A stretch of 64,000 nucleotides of DNA from Lunularia cruciata (lineage: Eukaryota; Streptophyta; Marchantiopsida; Lunulariales; Lunulariaceae). Location: NCBI GenBank assembly GCA_948567375.1, contig OX419758.1, positions 35,169,473-35,233,472 of the forward strand, in the 5' to 3' direction. Every line of letters begins with the position of its first letter. Positions within the stretch are counted from its first letter, which is position 1. Of the stretch, positions 33,181 through 44,879 are shown piece after piece. The position numbers were made by a program, and so were the translations under genes. The notes below the pieces were generated by a model that saw only the letters and a program-made list of their open reading frames with translations, ran no database searches and was not told where the DNA came from.

Positions 33181-36100
33181 AACATACACCCACATTTGCT
33201 TGGGTTTATCCATATAGCTTCCCCTTGGTCCCTAAGACATATGCTTCTCCTTTACTAGTGGAGCAACTTGTAGGGATGGACTCCCTTACAGAGGATGCTC
33301 CACCCTTTGTCCCCCTATATCCCTCCTCCTCAAAACATGGATACCCCACACCCTCCCTCCACATTGGACTTTCATCCTACCCTTACTGCCTAACAACCTC
33401 TACAAGACCATTTGGAGCTTCTTCCTCATCCTATTACCCCACCACCTCCACAAGATCAGTGTCCTCCACCTCGGGCCTCAACACATCCCTATATCCCAAC
33501 CCACTAGTGTCCCATATAATCTTGTCCAAATTGTCTATGGATAGGGATGGGTCTCGCTCAACATAGAAGGAGATCTTGTTGTTTGCATATGAGAGTAGAG
33601 GCCACCTTTATTCCCACCCCCTTACATCTCTTTCACACATGTGTAGTTCCTCTATAGGCTCCTCTTAGCTTATACTCATAATTACACTCTTTGGACCCTA
33701 TATAGGCAACACCCACATATGGATATTAGGATTCCAATATCCTCTTGTATGCTCCATATTCTCCTTCCTACTACATGATATTTTAGCTGATGATCAAGGG
33801 AGAGATGTCTCCATTTGGACATTATTGGCCTATTTTCCCTAGTGGACATTACTTCTTCTAGTCCATTGAGAGACTGCTTATAGGATTCATAGATTTTTTG
33901 AGTGGAGATTGAGCAGCCCTTTAGGAGATGTATACCTTTAGGGCCCATGCCATAGCCAAGTGGATTGTAGATGCTTCATAGCCCAATGTCCTACCTCCAA
34001 AGCATTGTTGCCTCTATAGATCCTTGATGTTAGGTCAGCTAGGGGAGTACAAGTGCCCAGGGGGGCACCCTGGGCATTCTGACCCTCCAAGCCAATGCTC
34101 TTCTCTTCTAAGATATTTCAGACTTCCAAACACTCCATCCACCCTCTTCTAAGGACCTCCCTTCATTCCTTCATGATTATCAGCCAAATGAGGAGTTACA
34201 ATTGACATAGTCTTGCTTTGCCCATGACCTACTCCACTCTCCATGTTTTTCAATAGGTGGTCTTCTAGCCTAACTTTTAGCACTTGCAAGATTGTTGATT
34301 GCCTCTCTCTAGATGCTTCAAATTTAGGGTTTCCTCTTCTCTTTGCATTTTGCTAGTGAATTGCCAGCCAAGGCAGCTTGTCCCATGCTCTAGCAAAGGA
34401 GACCTCAAGTGTGCACCCCATTGACATTGGGAATGTTTTTTTGCATCTTGTTTCTTGCACTTTTTGCTTAAGATGTGAGAGCCTTTTTTCTTCCTTCTTG
34501 TCTGCCCATCAATTTGTTGTGGCTACTTTAGGGAGCTACAAGACCGTTATTGGGGGTATTCAAGCATCCTTGGACATTCATCCAGATTGGGTGGTGGTCC
34601 AAGTTGATGTCTCCAATGCCTTCAATATCATCTCTAGTCTTGCATTATTTCTTGCACTTTGCTCGGCTACAAATCAGATCCCCCTTCCTTGATCCTCTTT
34701 GTTCCGTAACACCCGTTTGTACATGTGTGTGGTACTATGATATTTAGCTTGGTATTACAAGTACTTGAGAGATATTATTTATATGGAGATAAAAGATGAT
34801 TCTACACTAGTCATGAGTAGCTAAAGTTAGTCATAGCTAAGATAGAGGGGACCTTACTTTAGAAGAAGTGGAAAAGATGAGCATCACTATTTTGGATTCT
34901 AGTGTATTGACTTGGTGTTATTCCTAGGTGTTTGGCTTTGAGGAAAGAGTTGAGAACTCTTGGGCCCGCAAGCCTTTTTGTTTTGGATTCTTCTATCGTC
35001 CAAGGATAGCCCATGTGAAGGAATCCTTGACTTAGTGATTGGGTCAAGAAAAGATCACATGCTTAGTGGAATATTCCCATGTGGATGGATATTTCTTTAT
35101 ACTTGTTGTCTTTACTTGACTTTTAGCCTAGTAAATTGAGTTACTCTAGTAGTTAGTAACTTTGGTGCGTAACTATTTCACAAGTATATAAACTAGGGGT
35201 GAGGAGGTACTCATCATCCTTTCATTTGCAACTATCTCTCTCTCATTGAGTTCTCTAGTGAACAATGTCTTGAGTCTTGGAGTGTTAGCCTTGGAGGAGT
35301 ATGATGGAGTTGTGATTTTTTGCCTTCTTAGTCCATGGTGTGCTACCATAATAGCCATCAGAGGTTCATCTTGAGTGAGAGATAGGCCGGCTCACAATTC
35401 ATACATTTTATTGTATTGAGACACCTCTATTGTATAACTATCCTACTGCTATAGAAGAGTTCTCATAATTGACATCAATTGAGTGCATACAATAAGGGGA
35501 TCCAATGGGAGGGGCCTCTATTTGCCATATCGTATAACACGGCTTTATGACAAGTAGTAGCAACTTTCTCATCTTGTCTTTTCCCATCCATCTTGGACAA
35601 CACTCATATTGTAGGCCCATTGGAGAATGTAGTTAGAGCTGTGTTTGCTTTCACACTTAGCTTAGAGGCCTTGGGTTTACAAGTTCAGACTTGTTTGGAA
35701 CCCAGACACAATTCTCACTCCCATTGATTCCCTATTAGGATTCCAATTCCCTGTCAAGGGTTTGAGAGTTTTGGAATCTCCATTAGGACAAGAGGATTTT
35801 TTACTTGTTCATATCCAACACCTTAGTACATGCCACCACCCATACTCACCTCCTCCTAAGGCATAGATTTGTGGTGCAGTGTGCATGTGGTTCCCTTTAT
35901 GATATGCAGGAGATACACTTTCTATGATGTGCAATAGGTGTCGAGCCCACTAGAGTCCATGATGCAGTTTGGGATATGGTTGCTCAGATCTTACATGCTA
36001 CATGGGCCCAGGTTTTGATTTAGTGATGTTTAGATCTACCATGACCACCTATCCATTGGGTGCAAGCAGACATACTTACTTCCATGGATGGTTGCAACAC

Positions 36101-36590
36101 CTTACATGATGTGATAATGGCAAACCTTCTACAGGTGGAGTTCTTAACATGGGCAGGCATACAGGCAGGAGCAATAGCAACCATTGCTTCTAGGGCCAAG
36201 GAGGACCAGTATGCACCATGGCTCTCATCGGATACCTTTGTCCCTCTAGTGATCAAGATTTTTGGGCACCTACATCATTATTTTTATTGTCTCCTCCGGG
36301 ATTCAACACAAGTTCTTTGCAAAGGAGAGGTGCACTCGCTATCTCTCCAACCATGTTCACATCTTATCACCGACAACATGCATCAGTCACTTTGCAATGC
36401 GCTCAGGTGTTGGGTCTTCATTGCCTTGTGGCTGTGGTGGGGATACAAAGCATGGCTAAGGTCCTCCCTCACTACTAACCAGACATACCATTGGAGGACC
36501 TTTACCATATGGTTCAGGAGTAGATCTCCCCTTCCTGGGATTCTTTGTTACTTGTTCTTGGAGAGATTTTTCCCCATGTTCCTTTGACCC
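33180..36590 (+). mobile_element. LINE copy B, decayed
   Basis: Plus-strand pieces of the same LINE family occur in order. They are: RT motif A 'VVVQVDVSNAFNIISS' (about 34,585-34,635), 'GDPMGG' (about 35,495-35,515), the catalytic box reading LDNTHIVGP (about 35,595-35,622) where copy A has DDTHIVGP, and the C-terminal region at 36,060-36,590. About 780 bases of unrelated sequence lie between the first two motifs. One catalytic Asp has become Asn, and many stops are present. Confidence 0.6.
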
Positions 36591-36723
36591 CTATTGGTAT
36601 TTGTTTCTATTTTTGGTCGTGTCGGACTTTTGGGCCTTGAGCCTCTCTTTCTTTTGCATTGTTTGTGCATTGTAAAAAGTACTCCTTTCCCCTATCTATT
36701 GGAGTACCTTTTTATATACAAGT

Positions 36724-38124
36724 TTATACCTTGGAGCAAATATATACTGCATGTACGTTTGAGCAAAATACGGACTCATTAGAACCCTTCTTGGAACTGG
36801 TAACATTTATGCTGATACATACTCTCTTGTTCTGCTTGCTAGTTGAGCTAGGAAATGAGCTGGCCTTAATACTAAATGTATATAACATGCACCATTTTGG
36901 AGAAAGTATTAGAGGATAGTCTACCCCATCCTCAACTGTATAGACAGTATCAACTCTCTTTCCACTTGAGACTGCCGGAGACTCTCCTTTAGAGCTTGAA
37001 GGATGAGTAGTATCTGTAGCAGACTTCAAGACGATGTTTTGTGGATTCAATTCATACAATATTCTCCTCTTTGAAGCCATTGATAGGACGTACTGTTGAT
37101 ACACCTAGTGTGATCTGACACTACTTATCAATTGACTATGTAGATATATGTAAATCTGCATATGAGTATAGACAAGGGAACATTCTCTGACATTTTATAG
37201 AACAGAATATGATAATATTTACCGTCAATGTATTCAGAAGAGATATTAAAGAAAGACATGATAACCTTATTATCATTCATTATTGCCAGTTCTAGTATAG
37301 CGCTTTTTGTGACATTGTCATCGATGGTACTACGTATATGATATCCCTTGTTTCATATATTATTCGCGTGCAATTGTTGACATTGGTGCTGGGCATCGGT
37401 CTGAAATTTGACAGGTGAGTGTGGCAGTTTGAAATAACAGCAGAGTCTATACATATTGCTCTTTTGACTCTTTAATTGGTTATTACTGCAAACAGTGCCT
37501 TTTCCTATCAGAGTTTGCACTACATAGGCTTGAGTATCATAAAAGACTCTATCTATCATAGGAGTCGAACTTAGCAATAATATCTTGCAATTACTGACGA
37601 GATGAGATAATCTCCGCATTTGACCATATACTGTTTCTGCATCATAGTCTGACATTGAGTGTTGCAAATTATGGATCTCGTCCATGACTATTATTTTGTT
37701 CCTAAAGCTTGAAACTATTTGAACATCATCCAGTCTCTGCAGCTTTTTGGCAAAGATATGTACTTCTTGACTTCATTGTCTTTTGCATCTCCGCCAGGCC
37801 ATTTGCGAATCTGTTCTCTGAAATTAATAGCTGAAGTGTTGCCTCCGACGAGTATAAGTGCTCTTCCTTTCTACTGTTTGTGTGATTCAACCACTTCTAT
37901 GGATGTAAATGTCTTTCCTGATCCGACATTGTGAAATAACAGCATGTTAATTAAGGGGGTCTTTGGAGACATGTTTACCAAATTCATCGTTCAACAAATT
38001 CTTGATGAGGATAAAGATTCGCATTTTTCATCCTTCTTAATTTATAGAACTCTTCTTTACTCCACAGCTTATCAGCAAAGTTGTCACCTAGTGTAGAAGG
38101 ATATGATCGGATAAATCTGTCCAT
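36724..38124 (-). pseudogene. Giant-virus-like D6/D11 helicase, copy 2
   Basis: From ATG at 38,124 the minus strand encodes a superfamily 2 helicase of the NCLDV D6/D11 (early transcription factor/NPH-I) type, which works in viral transcription. Motifs in order: an N-terminal 'LWSKEEFYKLRRM', Walker A in FHNVGSGKT (about 37,930-37,955), DEIHN (about 37,670-37,685), LLLSSTPM (about 37,570-37,595), a 'YKMSEN' segment (about 37,190), and the mid-region shared with copy 1 (37,130-36,870). Stops occur near 38,000, 37,875 and 37,105, and there are frameshifts. The C-terminal helicase lobe is lost where LINE B begins. Annotated as an old viral copy; no intact product is possible. Confidence 0.75.
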
Positions 38125-38199
38125 GATAGTACTGTAAGTGAACTGTGTAACAAGTTAACTGGGAGGTATGTTCACCTTTGCTGTTCAAGCAAGATTGTA
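38125..38199. promoter_or_regulatory. Short divergent intergenic spacer of the viral block
   Basis: Only 75 bases separate the start codons of the divergent helicase (38,124) and capping enzyme (38,200) genes. Compact divergent spacing is usual in large DNA viruses and unlike plant genes. No specific early or late viral promoter motif could be assigned. Confidence 0.4.
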
Positions 38200-38871
38200 A
38201 TGGACTCGCTATTGGGATTTGTTGGGTCCAGATCAGACCTAGAGTCAAAGTCGTCTGAAGGGTATGAGTATGAAATAGACATCAGATTGAAGAATGGAAC
38301 AGAAGATGAGTTTCTAAGAGCTTCATAGATCAATAATACAATTGCGACAATTGTAACAGAAGAGACTTTATACTCTACAAGAGGCAGTAGAACTGTCACA
38401 ATCAGAAAAATCTATTTGGACTTCTTTATCAAAGAGAAGATATGCTGTAAGATGGTTCCTGAATTTGATGCTGAATTGTGCTTTCTTGAGAGAAAACACT
38501 ACAAACAACAGGGAATGATTCTAAAGGTGCAAAGACATAAAGAGAGGATCAGTATACTTTATAATGGGTTTAGAATCGATACTACAAGAGTTAGTTCTGG
38601 TAACAAAATTTGCTATGAGATTGACCTGGAAATATTAAATAATGTTTGTGATATAAGACTGATGAGACATGTTATGGAGCACATTAGGACCTCTGACTTG
38701 TGCAAACAGATCAGAGATATTGTACCTAGCCTTAATCTCCGTAATTACAGATTTTCAAGACCCACTGATATTGTGATAAGAGAACTCATGAAAGAGTACT
38801 CACTATGTGGCTCTGTAGCCCTAAAGCTTGATGGTGTACAATCCTTCTTTGTATGCTACAATGGAAGAGTG

Positions 38872-38955
38872 CATACCTGCCAGAAGGCAAGAAAAACTTG
38901 TCAGATTGTATTGCATATCTGCCAAAAGGCAAGAAAAATCTGTCAGATTGTATTG
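38872..38955 (+). repeat. Tandem 42-bp duplication in the capping gene
   Basis: CATA(C/T)CTGCCA(G/A)AAGGCAAG...GATTGTATTG occurs twice head to tail (38,872-38,913 and 38,914-38,955), with three differences. It is 14 codons long and starts shortly after the KLDG site. Confidence 0.9.
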
Positions 38956-38956
38956 G

Positions 38957-39170
38957 TTTTCAAGTATCCAACGGTGATCTTATATCTATTCAAGAAAATT
39001 CTTTAGATTTTTTCAAATCAAACATAAGACAAAATTTCCAAACTAACCGAATAAGGAGAATGAAACCTAATCATTTAGAAGTAAATTATAAAACTCTAAA
39101 AGCTGTGGTATTATATGAACCTCAACAAATACAATTTCCTTATAAAATAGATCTAGACCTTCTTGATTAA
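38957..39170 (+). pseudogene. Probable mitochondrial rps4 3' fragment (numt)
   Basis: The open frame ending at TAA 39,168-39,170 carries 'GFQVSNGDLISIQENS', 'KPNHLEVNYKTLKAVVLYEP' and the ending 'FPYKIDLDLLD'. These resemble the end of the S4 domain and the C-terminus of plant mitochondrial ribosomal protein S4. Base composition is more AT-rich than the viral gene around it, and a poly-T stretch follows at 39,188-39,240. It interrupts the capping enzyme between active-site and later motifs. I recognise the family from memory of its C-terminal motif; a plastid origin was considered less likely. Confidence 0.5.
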
Positions 39171-39867
39171 AAGGAACGAAAAATTAATATTTTTTTTGCC
39201 TTGTCAATTTTTTCCTGTCAGTTTTTTTTCTTTTTTTCTCTAACAGTCCCCCTGGGGCCCTCGGCTCCTACCGTAGCCTTGTACAGCTCAGAGAATCCCA
39301 GGGTCACTGAGGTGAGACTAGATGCTGTGGACGAAAACCAGATGAATTCTCAGCTTGAGGATCCGAGATGGATGGTAAAATAATGCGTGCTCGTGGCCAC
39401 GGTGTTCTTACAGTTCTTAATACAGAGTACGCAAACTACATATATCATGTATATGATCTCGTCATATGGAACGGGGTATCAATCGCAGCTCAATGGCTAG
39501 AGCAAAGAGTTAACATGATACCACAGATATGTTTAACGCTTAACAGATCCTTGGCGAGAGACTTGCTGTAGCTAAGAAGCATTTCATGTTCAATTTTTGC
39601 TATATTCTCTAGGTATCATCCAAATACTAAACGAAAAGGTGCAGGAAGGCAGATATGACGGTATGATATACACTCATGCACTGCCTTACTTCCACCCGGT
39701 TATGAGATGGAAGCCTCAAAAGACTGTAGATCTTTTCTACAGTCGAGGGACTCTGATGGCATACAGCCATAACAATAATAATAACTCAAGACTTGAAATA
39801 TCAGCAAAAAGTAAAAGCTTGTAGATAATGCTATATCAGAATTTATAATGAGCTCTGATGGGACTGT

Positions 39868-40285
39868 TGTTAGAAAATACAGTCCCCATGGCCTCTCACA
39901 ATAGCACATCATCAAGCCCATTAAACATAAATCAGAGGACTAACATGAAATAACATGGTTCACTCCCTGTCCCGAAGATACCTCCAAGACTGAAACAGGC
40001 TCACACCAGCCTCCTAACCTTTACTTCTCATTGCACATAGATATATATACACACAAACAGAGATAGTCCCTCAGCACTGTCATCCAACTGAACTCCTGAA
40101 TATTGATTTGCAGGACTTCAGGAGTATTGACCACTCCAGATATCTAGTCACTTTAATACTTAGCCTTAGTAATGACTGAATATATCTAGACAAGTGGCTA
40201 TCCCTATCCTCACTGCATGTTTCATCAATCTTGTTTTCTCTTGCTCTTGATCAGTCAAGTCACTGATAACAAGCCAAACATAACA
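39868..40285 (-). repeat. Copia 3' LTR (418 bp)
   Basis: This LTR is collinear with 44,343-44,879 (shared AAAATACAGTCCC, CATCATCAAGCCCATTAAAC, GCACATAGATATATATAC, ATAACAAGCCAAACATAACA). It lacks the internal duplications of the 5' LTR and differs from it at many positions, so the insertion is not recent. Confidence 0.9.
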
Positions 40286-43200
40286 ACCTCCACCTTTTGC
40301 TTGTATCCACCATATCATCCCAAAGAGCAACGTTGAGCAAGTTCATGCATAACTTGAACTTCTCAACAGGAACACGTTTAGTCAACATATCAGCTGCATT
40401 TACCTCTGTGACAATCTTTTGCAAATTGATCTCACCATTTGCCACAGCTTCCCCGATCAAATGATGTCTCACGTCAATATGCTTTGTCCTTCAATGATAT
40501 ACTTGATTCTTGGCCAAGTGAATAGCACTTTGGCTATCACAAAAAAGTGTGGACTTCATGTTAGGGAGTCCTACATCCTTGGCTAATCTTTGTAGCCATG
40601 TTGCCTCTTTGGCAGCCTTAGTTGTTGCCATATATTCCACCTTTGTTGTAGAAAGAGAAACAGTAGATTGGAGAGTAGACTTCCAACTTATGGCACCACC
40701 AACAAGTGTAAAAACAAATTCTGTTGTAGACCTTCTCTTATCCAAGTCTTCAAACAAATCAAAATCTACATACCCTGTAATTCCTTGTTTTTGGTCCTTC
40801 TGCATATCAAAGGTAATGCCAATATTTGTAGTCCCTTTCAAGTAACAAAGTATCCACTTCACAACTTCCCAATGTTGTTTCACTGGATTTGCCATGTATC
40901 TACTCACCATGCTCTCAGCATACGAGATGTCTGGTCTAGTGCAAACCATTGCATACATTAAACTCCCAACAGCACTAGCATGAAGAATATTTGACATTAC
41001 ATTTCTCTCCTCCTCATTTGATAGACATTGCTCCAATGATATCCTAAAATGACTTGCCATCGGAGTGTTCATTGGCTTTTCTTTCTCCATGCCAAACCAA
41101 GCAAGTAATTTTTCCAAATATCTCCTTTGAGATATCCATAACTTTCCCTTGCTCCTGTCCTGGTGGATTTCAATCCCAAGCACACTCTTTGAAGAACCCA
41201 AGTCCTTCATATCAAACTCCTTACCAAGTTGTGCTCTCAATTTCTCCACCTCAACCATATCCTCCACAGCAATCAGCATATCATCCACATATAGTACCAA
41301 GATGATAAAATCAAATACTCTAGGTCCATGTAGCTTCTTGAGGTGCACAAAGCAATTTGATTCACTTTTGTTATATCCATGCTTCAACATGAAAGCATCA
41401 AATTCCATGTACCAAAGTCTTTGACTTTGCTTTAGTCCATACAAAGACTTTGTAACCTGTAAACCAGGTTCAAGTTCCTTTGTACCACAAAACCTTTGGG
41501 CTAATGCATGTAAATCTCCTCCTCTAGTTCTCCATGTAAAAAAGCAGTTGTAACATTTAGTTGCTTGAACTCCAAGTTATGAAATGCAACTATTGCCAAT
41601 AGTGCACGAATTGAAGAGATTTTTACCACTGGTGAAAAAATCTCATTGAAGTCAACACCTTCTTTTTGGCTATAACCCTTTGCTACAAGCCTTGCTTTGT
41701 ATTGATCTCCACCTGATTTTGGAAGTCCTTCCTTCCTCCTGAATGTAAATCTGCAACCAATTGCCTTCTTCCCCATAGGCAATTTTTCAAGTCTCCATGT
41801 TTGGTTTTTGGCCAAAGACTTCATGTCCTCTTCCATTGCACAATGCCACTTTTGACACTCTTGATCTTGCATTGCCTCTTCATATGAAGAAGGCTCACCA
41901 TTCTCAGTAAGAAGAGCATAAGCTACAAATGAATCATCAAATCCCTTTGGAGGCCTTCTATCCTTATTTGGATATCTAAGTTCATGTATCACTTTTGGAC
42001 TTTGCTCTTCTAATGGTTCACTTGGTAGATCTACAAGAGGTGAGATGTCTTCATTTCCAAGATCAATATCTCTCTTAACAAAATCAGATTGAGTTTGTTT
42101 TTGCTTTTCTATAGTAATAGTCTTCATTGTACTTGTCTCATAAAAAACTACATTCATATTCACAATAAGACAACACCTTTCTGGATCCCATAATCTATAT
42201 TATTTGTATCCTTCTCATATCCCAAGAATATACCATTTCTAGATTTGAGATCTAACTTTGTCCTTTGTTCTTGTTGAATATGAACATAAGCTATGCATCC
42301 AAACACTCTAAGTGAAGAGTAATCAACATGCCAACCTGCCCATTTTTCCATAGGTGTCTTACACTCAATAGCAGTATAGGGAGAAATGTTTACTAAATGA
42401 CAAGCAGTATTTATAGCTTCTGCCCAAAAACTCTTCTCCAATCTGGTGTTGCTTAACATACTTCTTGCTTTCTCCAAGAGTGTACAATTTATTGGCTCTG
42501 CCATGCCATTTTTTTGAGGGGTACACAGTATGGTCAAGTGATGAATTATCCCTTCACTCTTACAATATCTATCAAACTCTCTAGATTTGTATTTTCCACC
42601 ATTATCAGATCTCAAACACTTCACTTTCCTTCCAGTTTGTTTCTCTATCATCACCTTCCATTGTTTAAAGATAGAGAAGACCTCTGATTTTTGCTTCATG
42701 GTGTAGACCCATACTCTCCTAGAGTAATCATCAACCAAAGACGCAAAATATAATGCTCCAAATTTTGAAGCTATAGCTGCAGGACCCAAAACATCAGAAT
42801 GCACATAGTCTAAAATTCCCTTTGTGCAATGAAATCCTGTGGAGAGGCTTACACTCCGTTGCTTTCATATTACACAATGCTCACAAAATTTTAACTCACG
42901 ACTTTTAAGGCCCTTCAGAAGTTCTTGTTTGGAAAATTCACTTACACCCCTTTCACTCATATGACATAAACTTAGGTGCCATAAGTAAGTAAGATCTTTG
43001 GGATCTTCATTTTTAGAAATATTACTTACCACTTCTCTAGTGATGGTCTCTCCACCAAGCTCATAAAATTCTCCTATCTTCTTGCTCTTCATTACAACTA
43101 ATGCTCCTTTTGATACCTTGAGTGTTCCATTTTCTTCTCCCCACCTCCAACCATTTAAGTCCAAAGTGCCTAGTGATATCAAATTCTTCCTTAACTCAGG

Positions 43201-44251
43201 AACATGCCTCACATCAGCAAGAGTCCTCACAATACCATCAAACATCTTAATGAGTATTGTACCAATACCAATAGCTTTACAAGCCATGTTGTTCCCCATT
43301 ATTACAGATCCTCCATTGAGTGGTTTGTACTTATGAAACCACTCCTTATGTTGACACATATGGTAAGACAAACCTGAGTCCAATATCCATGACTCTTCAA
43401 ATTGATCTTTGTCTTGGGTAACACATAGAACATCATCTACAACACCAGATGACTCAGCAATATTTGCTTGATCTGAAAGCTGAACTTTATCCTTGTTGGA
43501 CTCAAGCCTCTTATTGTTACAATCCTTCTTGAAATGTCCAACCTTCCCACAAATCCAGCACTTGCCTTTGAAACCTCCACTTCTAGACTTGGATCTTGAT
43601 TTACTCCTAATCTGATCTCTATCTCTTGTCCTTCCACTGATAAATAGAGCATCTGAATTTATTTTTTCTTGGTTGGATCTTTTTTGCATCTCATTGGACA
43701 ATAATGCTAAATTGAGCTCCTCATAGTTTATGTCATCCTTCCCATATAGAAGAGTTGTGACCAGATGCTCATATGATAGAGAAAGTGAAGTCAATAACAG
43801 CAATGCCTTATCCTCCTCTTTTAACTTAATCTCTATGCTCATAAACTCACAAGTGATTTTGTTAAAAGCATTGAGGTGCTCCACAATACTCTGGCCTTCC
43901 TTCTTCCGCAACATAAACAACTTCTGTTTAAGAAACAATCTCTTTGTCAATGACTTGGTCATGTAAAGATTTTCTAGTTTGGCACATAGTTTTGGTGCAG
44001 ATTCCTCATTCATAACATTGTATAGCACTTCATCAGCAAGGTTCAACCTAATACTGCTAATAGCTCTGAGATCTGCATCTTCATCTTCCTCATCCTCATC
44101 ACTTTTGTCCTTTGTTTTCTTCTTTAGTGCAAGACAGTCCTTGCTGGACAAGACGGTCCTTCATCTTCCGTTGCCAAAGTCCAATTTTTTTTTTCCCATC
44201 AAACTTCTCCACCGCAAATTTAGCATTTGATATTGATATCACCCCTGCCAT
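40260..44251 (-). pseudogene. Copia gag-pol polyprotein, broken
   Basis: Reading from ATG at 44,249-44,251: Gag (with an early stop and an apparent loss after 'KFAVEKFDG'), zinc knuckle CWICGKVGHFKKDC, protease ILDSGLSYHM (family ILDSGA), integrase with its Asp residues in 'MHSDVLGP' and 'RSDNGG' and Glu in 'NGMAEP', RT with 'NVTTAFLHGELEEEIYM' and the catalytic YVDD in VLYVDDMLI (about 41,285), and RNase H ending near 40,290. Breaks include stops at 42,865-42,867 and near 41,500, and frame changes near 42,160 and 41,450. The copy is therefore inactive. This order (integrase before RT) defines Copia. Confidence 0.9.
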
Positions 44252-44328
44252 TGCTTTGCTATGGACTTGCTTTTGGACCCACTTCCCGTGTACCCTCCTA
44301 TCTCAAGACACTCGTTAGGACCAACTAA

Positions 44329-44340
44329 GCTCTGATACCA
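44329..44340 (-). promoter_or_regulatory. Copia primer binding site (initiator tRNA-Met)
   Basis: On the element strand the 12 bases read TGGTATCAGAGC, the classic complement of the plant initiator tRNA-Met 3' end. They lie two bases inside the 5' LTR border. Confidence 0.93.
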
Positions 44341-44342
44341 AT

Positions 44343-44879
44343 TGTTTGAAAATACAGTCCCGGGGACCTCTCTCATCAGCGCATCATCAAGCCCATTAAA
44401 CATAAATCATAGGACTAATAGGAAAGAACGTGGTTCACTCCGTGTCCCGGAAGCTACCTCCACGGCTGAAACAGGCTCACACCAGCCTTCCTCCACGGCT
44501 GAAACAGGCTCACACCAGCCTTCGAACCTTTATTTCTCATTGCACATAGATACATATACTCACAAACAGAGATAGTCCCTCAGCACTGTCATACAGCCTT
44601 CGAACCTTTATTTCTCATTGCACATAGATATATATACTCACAAACAGAGATAGTCCCTCAGCACTGTCATCCGACTGAACTCCTGATTATTGACTTGCGG
44701 GATTTCATGAGTATTGACCACTCAATATATCTAGTCACTTTAATACATAGCCTTCGTAATGACTGAACATATCTAGACAAGTGATTGTCCCTGTCAAGTC
44801 CATGATAACAAGCCAAACTGAACATATCTAGACAAGTGATTGTCCCTGTCAAGTCCATGATAACAAGCCAAACATAACA
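44343..44879 (-). repeat. Copia 5' LTR (537 bp) with internal duplications
   Basis: It is 119 bases longer than its partner because of three tandem duplications: about 32 bp around CTCCACGGCTGAAACAGGCT (44,458-44,521), about 73 bp around CGAACCTTTATTTCTCATTG (44,523-44,671), and about 55 bp around GAACATATCTAGACAAGTG (44,764-44,873). Confidence 0.88.

Larger units (their letters stand above)
38200..39867 (+). pseudogene. Giant-virus-like mRNA capping enzyme, interrupted
   Basis: The enzyme type adds the 5' guanylate cap to viral mRNA. From ATG 38,200 the frame runs about 220 codons with one in-frame TAG (38,326-38,328). The N-terminal part has 'YEYEIDIRL', as in viral RNA-triphosphatase domains. 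The guanylyltransferase active site is KLDG at 38,824-38,835, with Lys as residue 209. Beyond it the frame is destroyed by a 42-bp duplication and an apparent mitochondrial insert. Later motifs reappear in other frames: 'YIYHVYDLVIWNGV' (about 39,437-39,480) and 'EGRYDGMIYT' with 'RWKPQKTVDLF' (about 39,640-39,740). The Copia element then interrupts it at 39,868. The end of the gene lies beyond, at 44,880-44,957. Confidence 0.7.
39868..44879 (-). mobile_element. Complete Ty1/Copia retrotransposon with LTRs and target duplication
   Basis: The minus-strand element is bounded by LTRs at 39,868-40,285 and 44,343-44,879, both starting TGTT and ending AACA on the plus strand. It is flanked by a 5-bp target duplication, ACTGT (39,863-39,867 and 44,880-44,884). 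The primer site complementary to initiator tRNA-Met lies just inside the 5' LTR. The purine-rich tract GCAAAAGGTGGAGG precedes the 3' LTR on the element strand. The coding region is complete in order (gag, protease, integrase, RT, RNase H) but broken. It sits inside the viral capping gene. Confidence 0.93.

Noticed and set aside
38957..39170. Plastid ycf1-like or other plastid fragment
   Set aside because: The ending 'FPYKIDLDLLD' and the 'QVSNGDLISI' segment fit the S4-type C-terminus of mitochondrial RPS4 better than any plastid protein I could recall. Kept as probable mitochondrial origin at moderate confidence.
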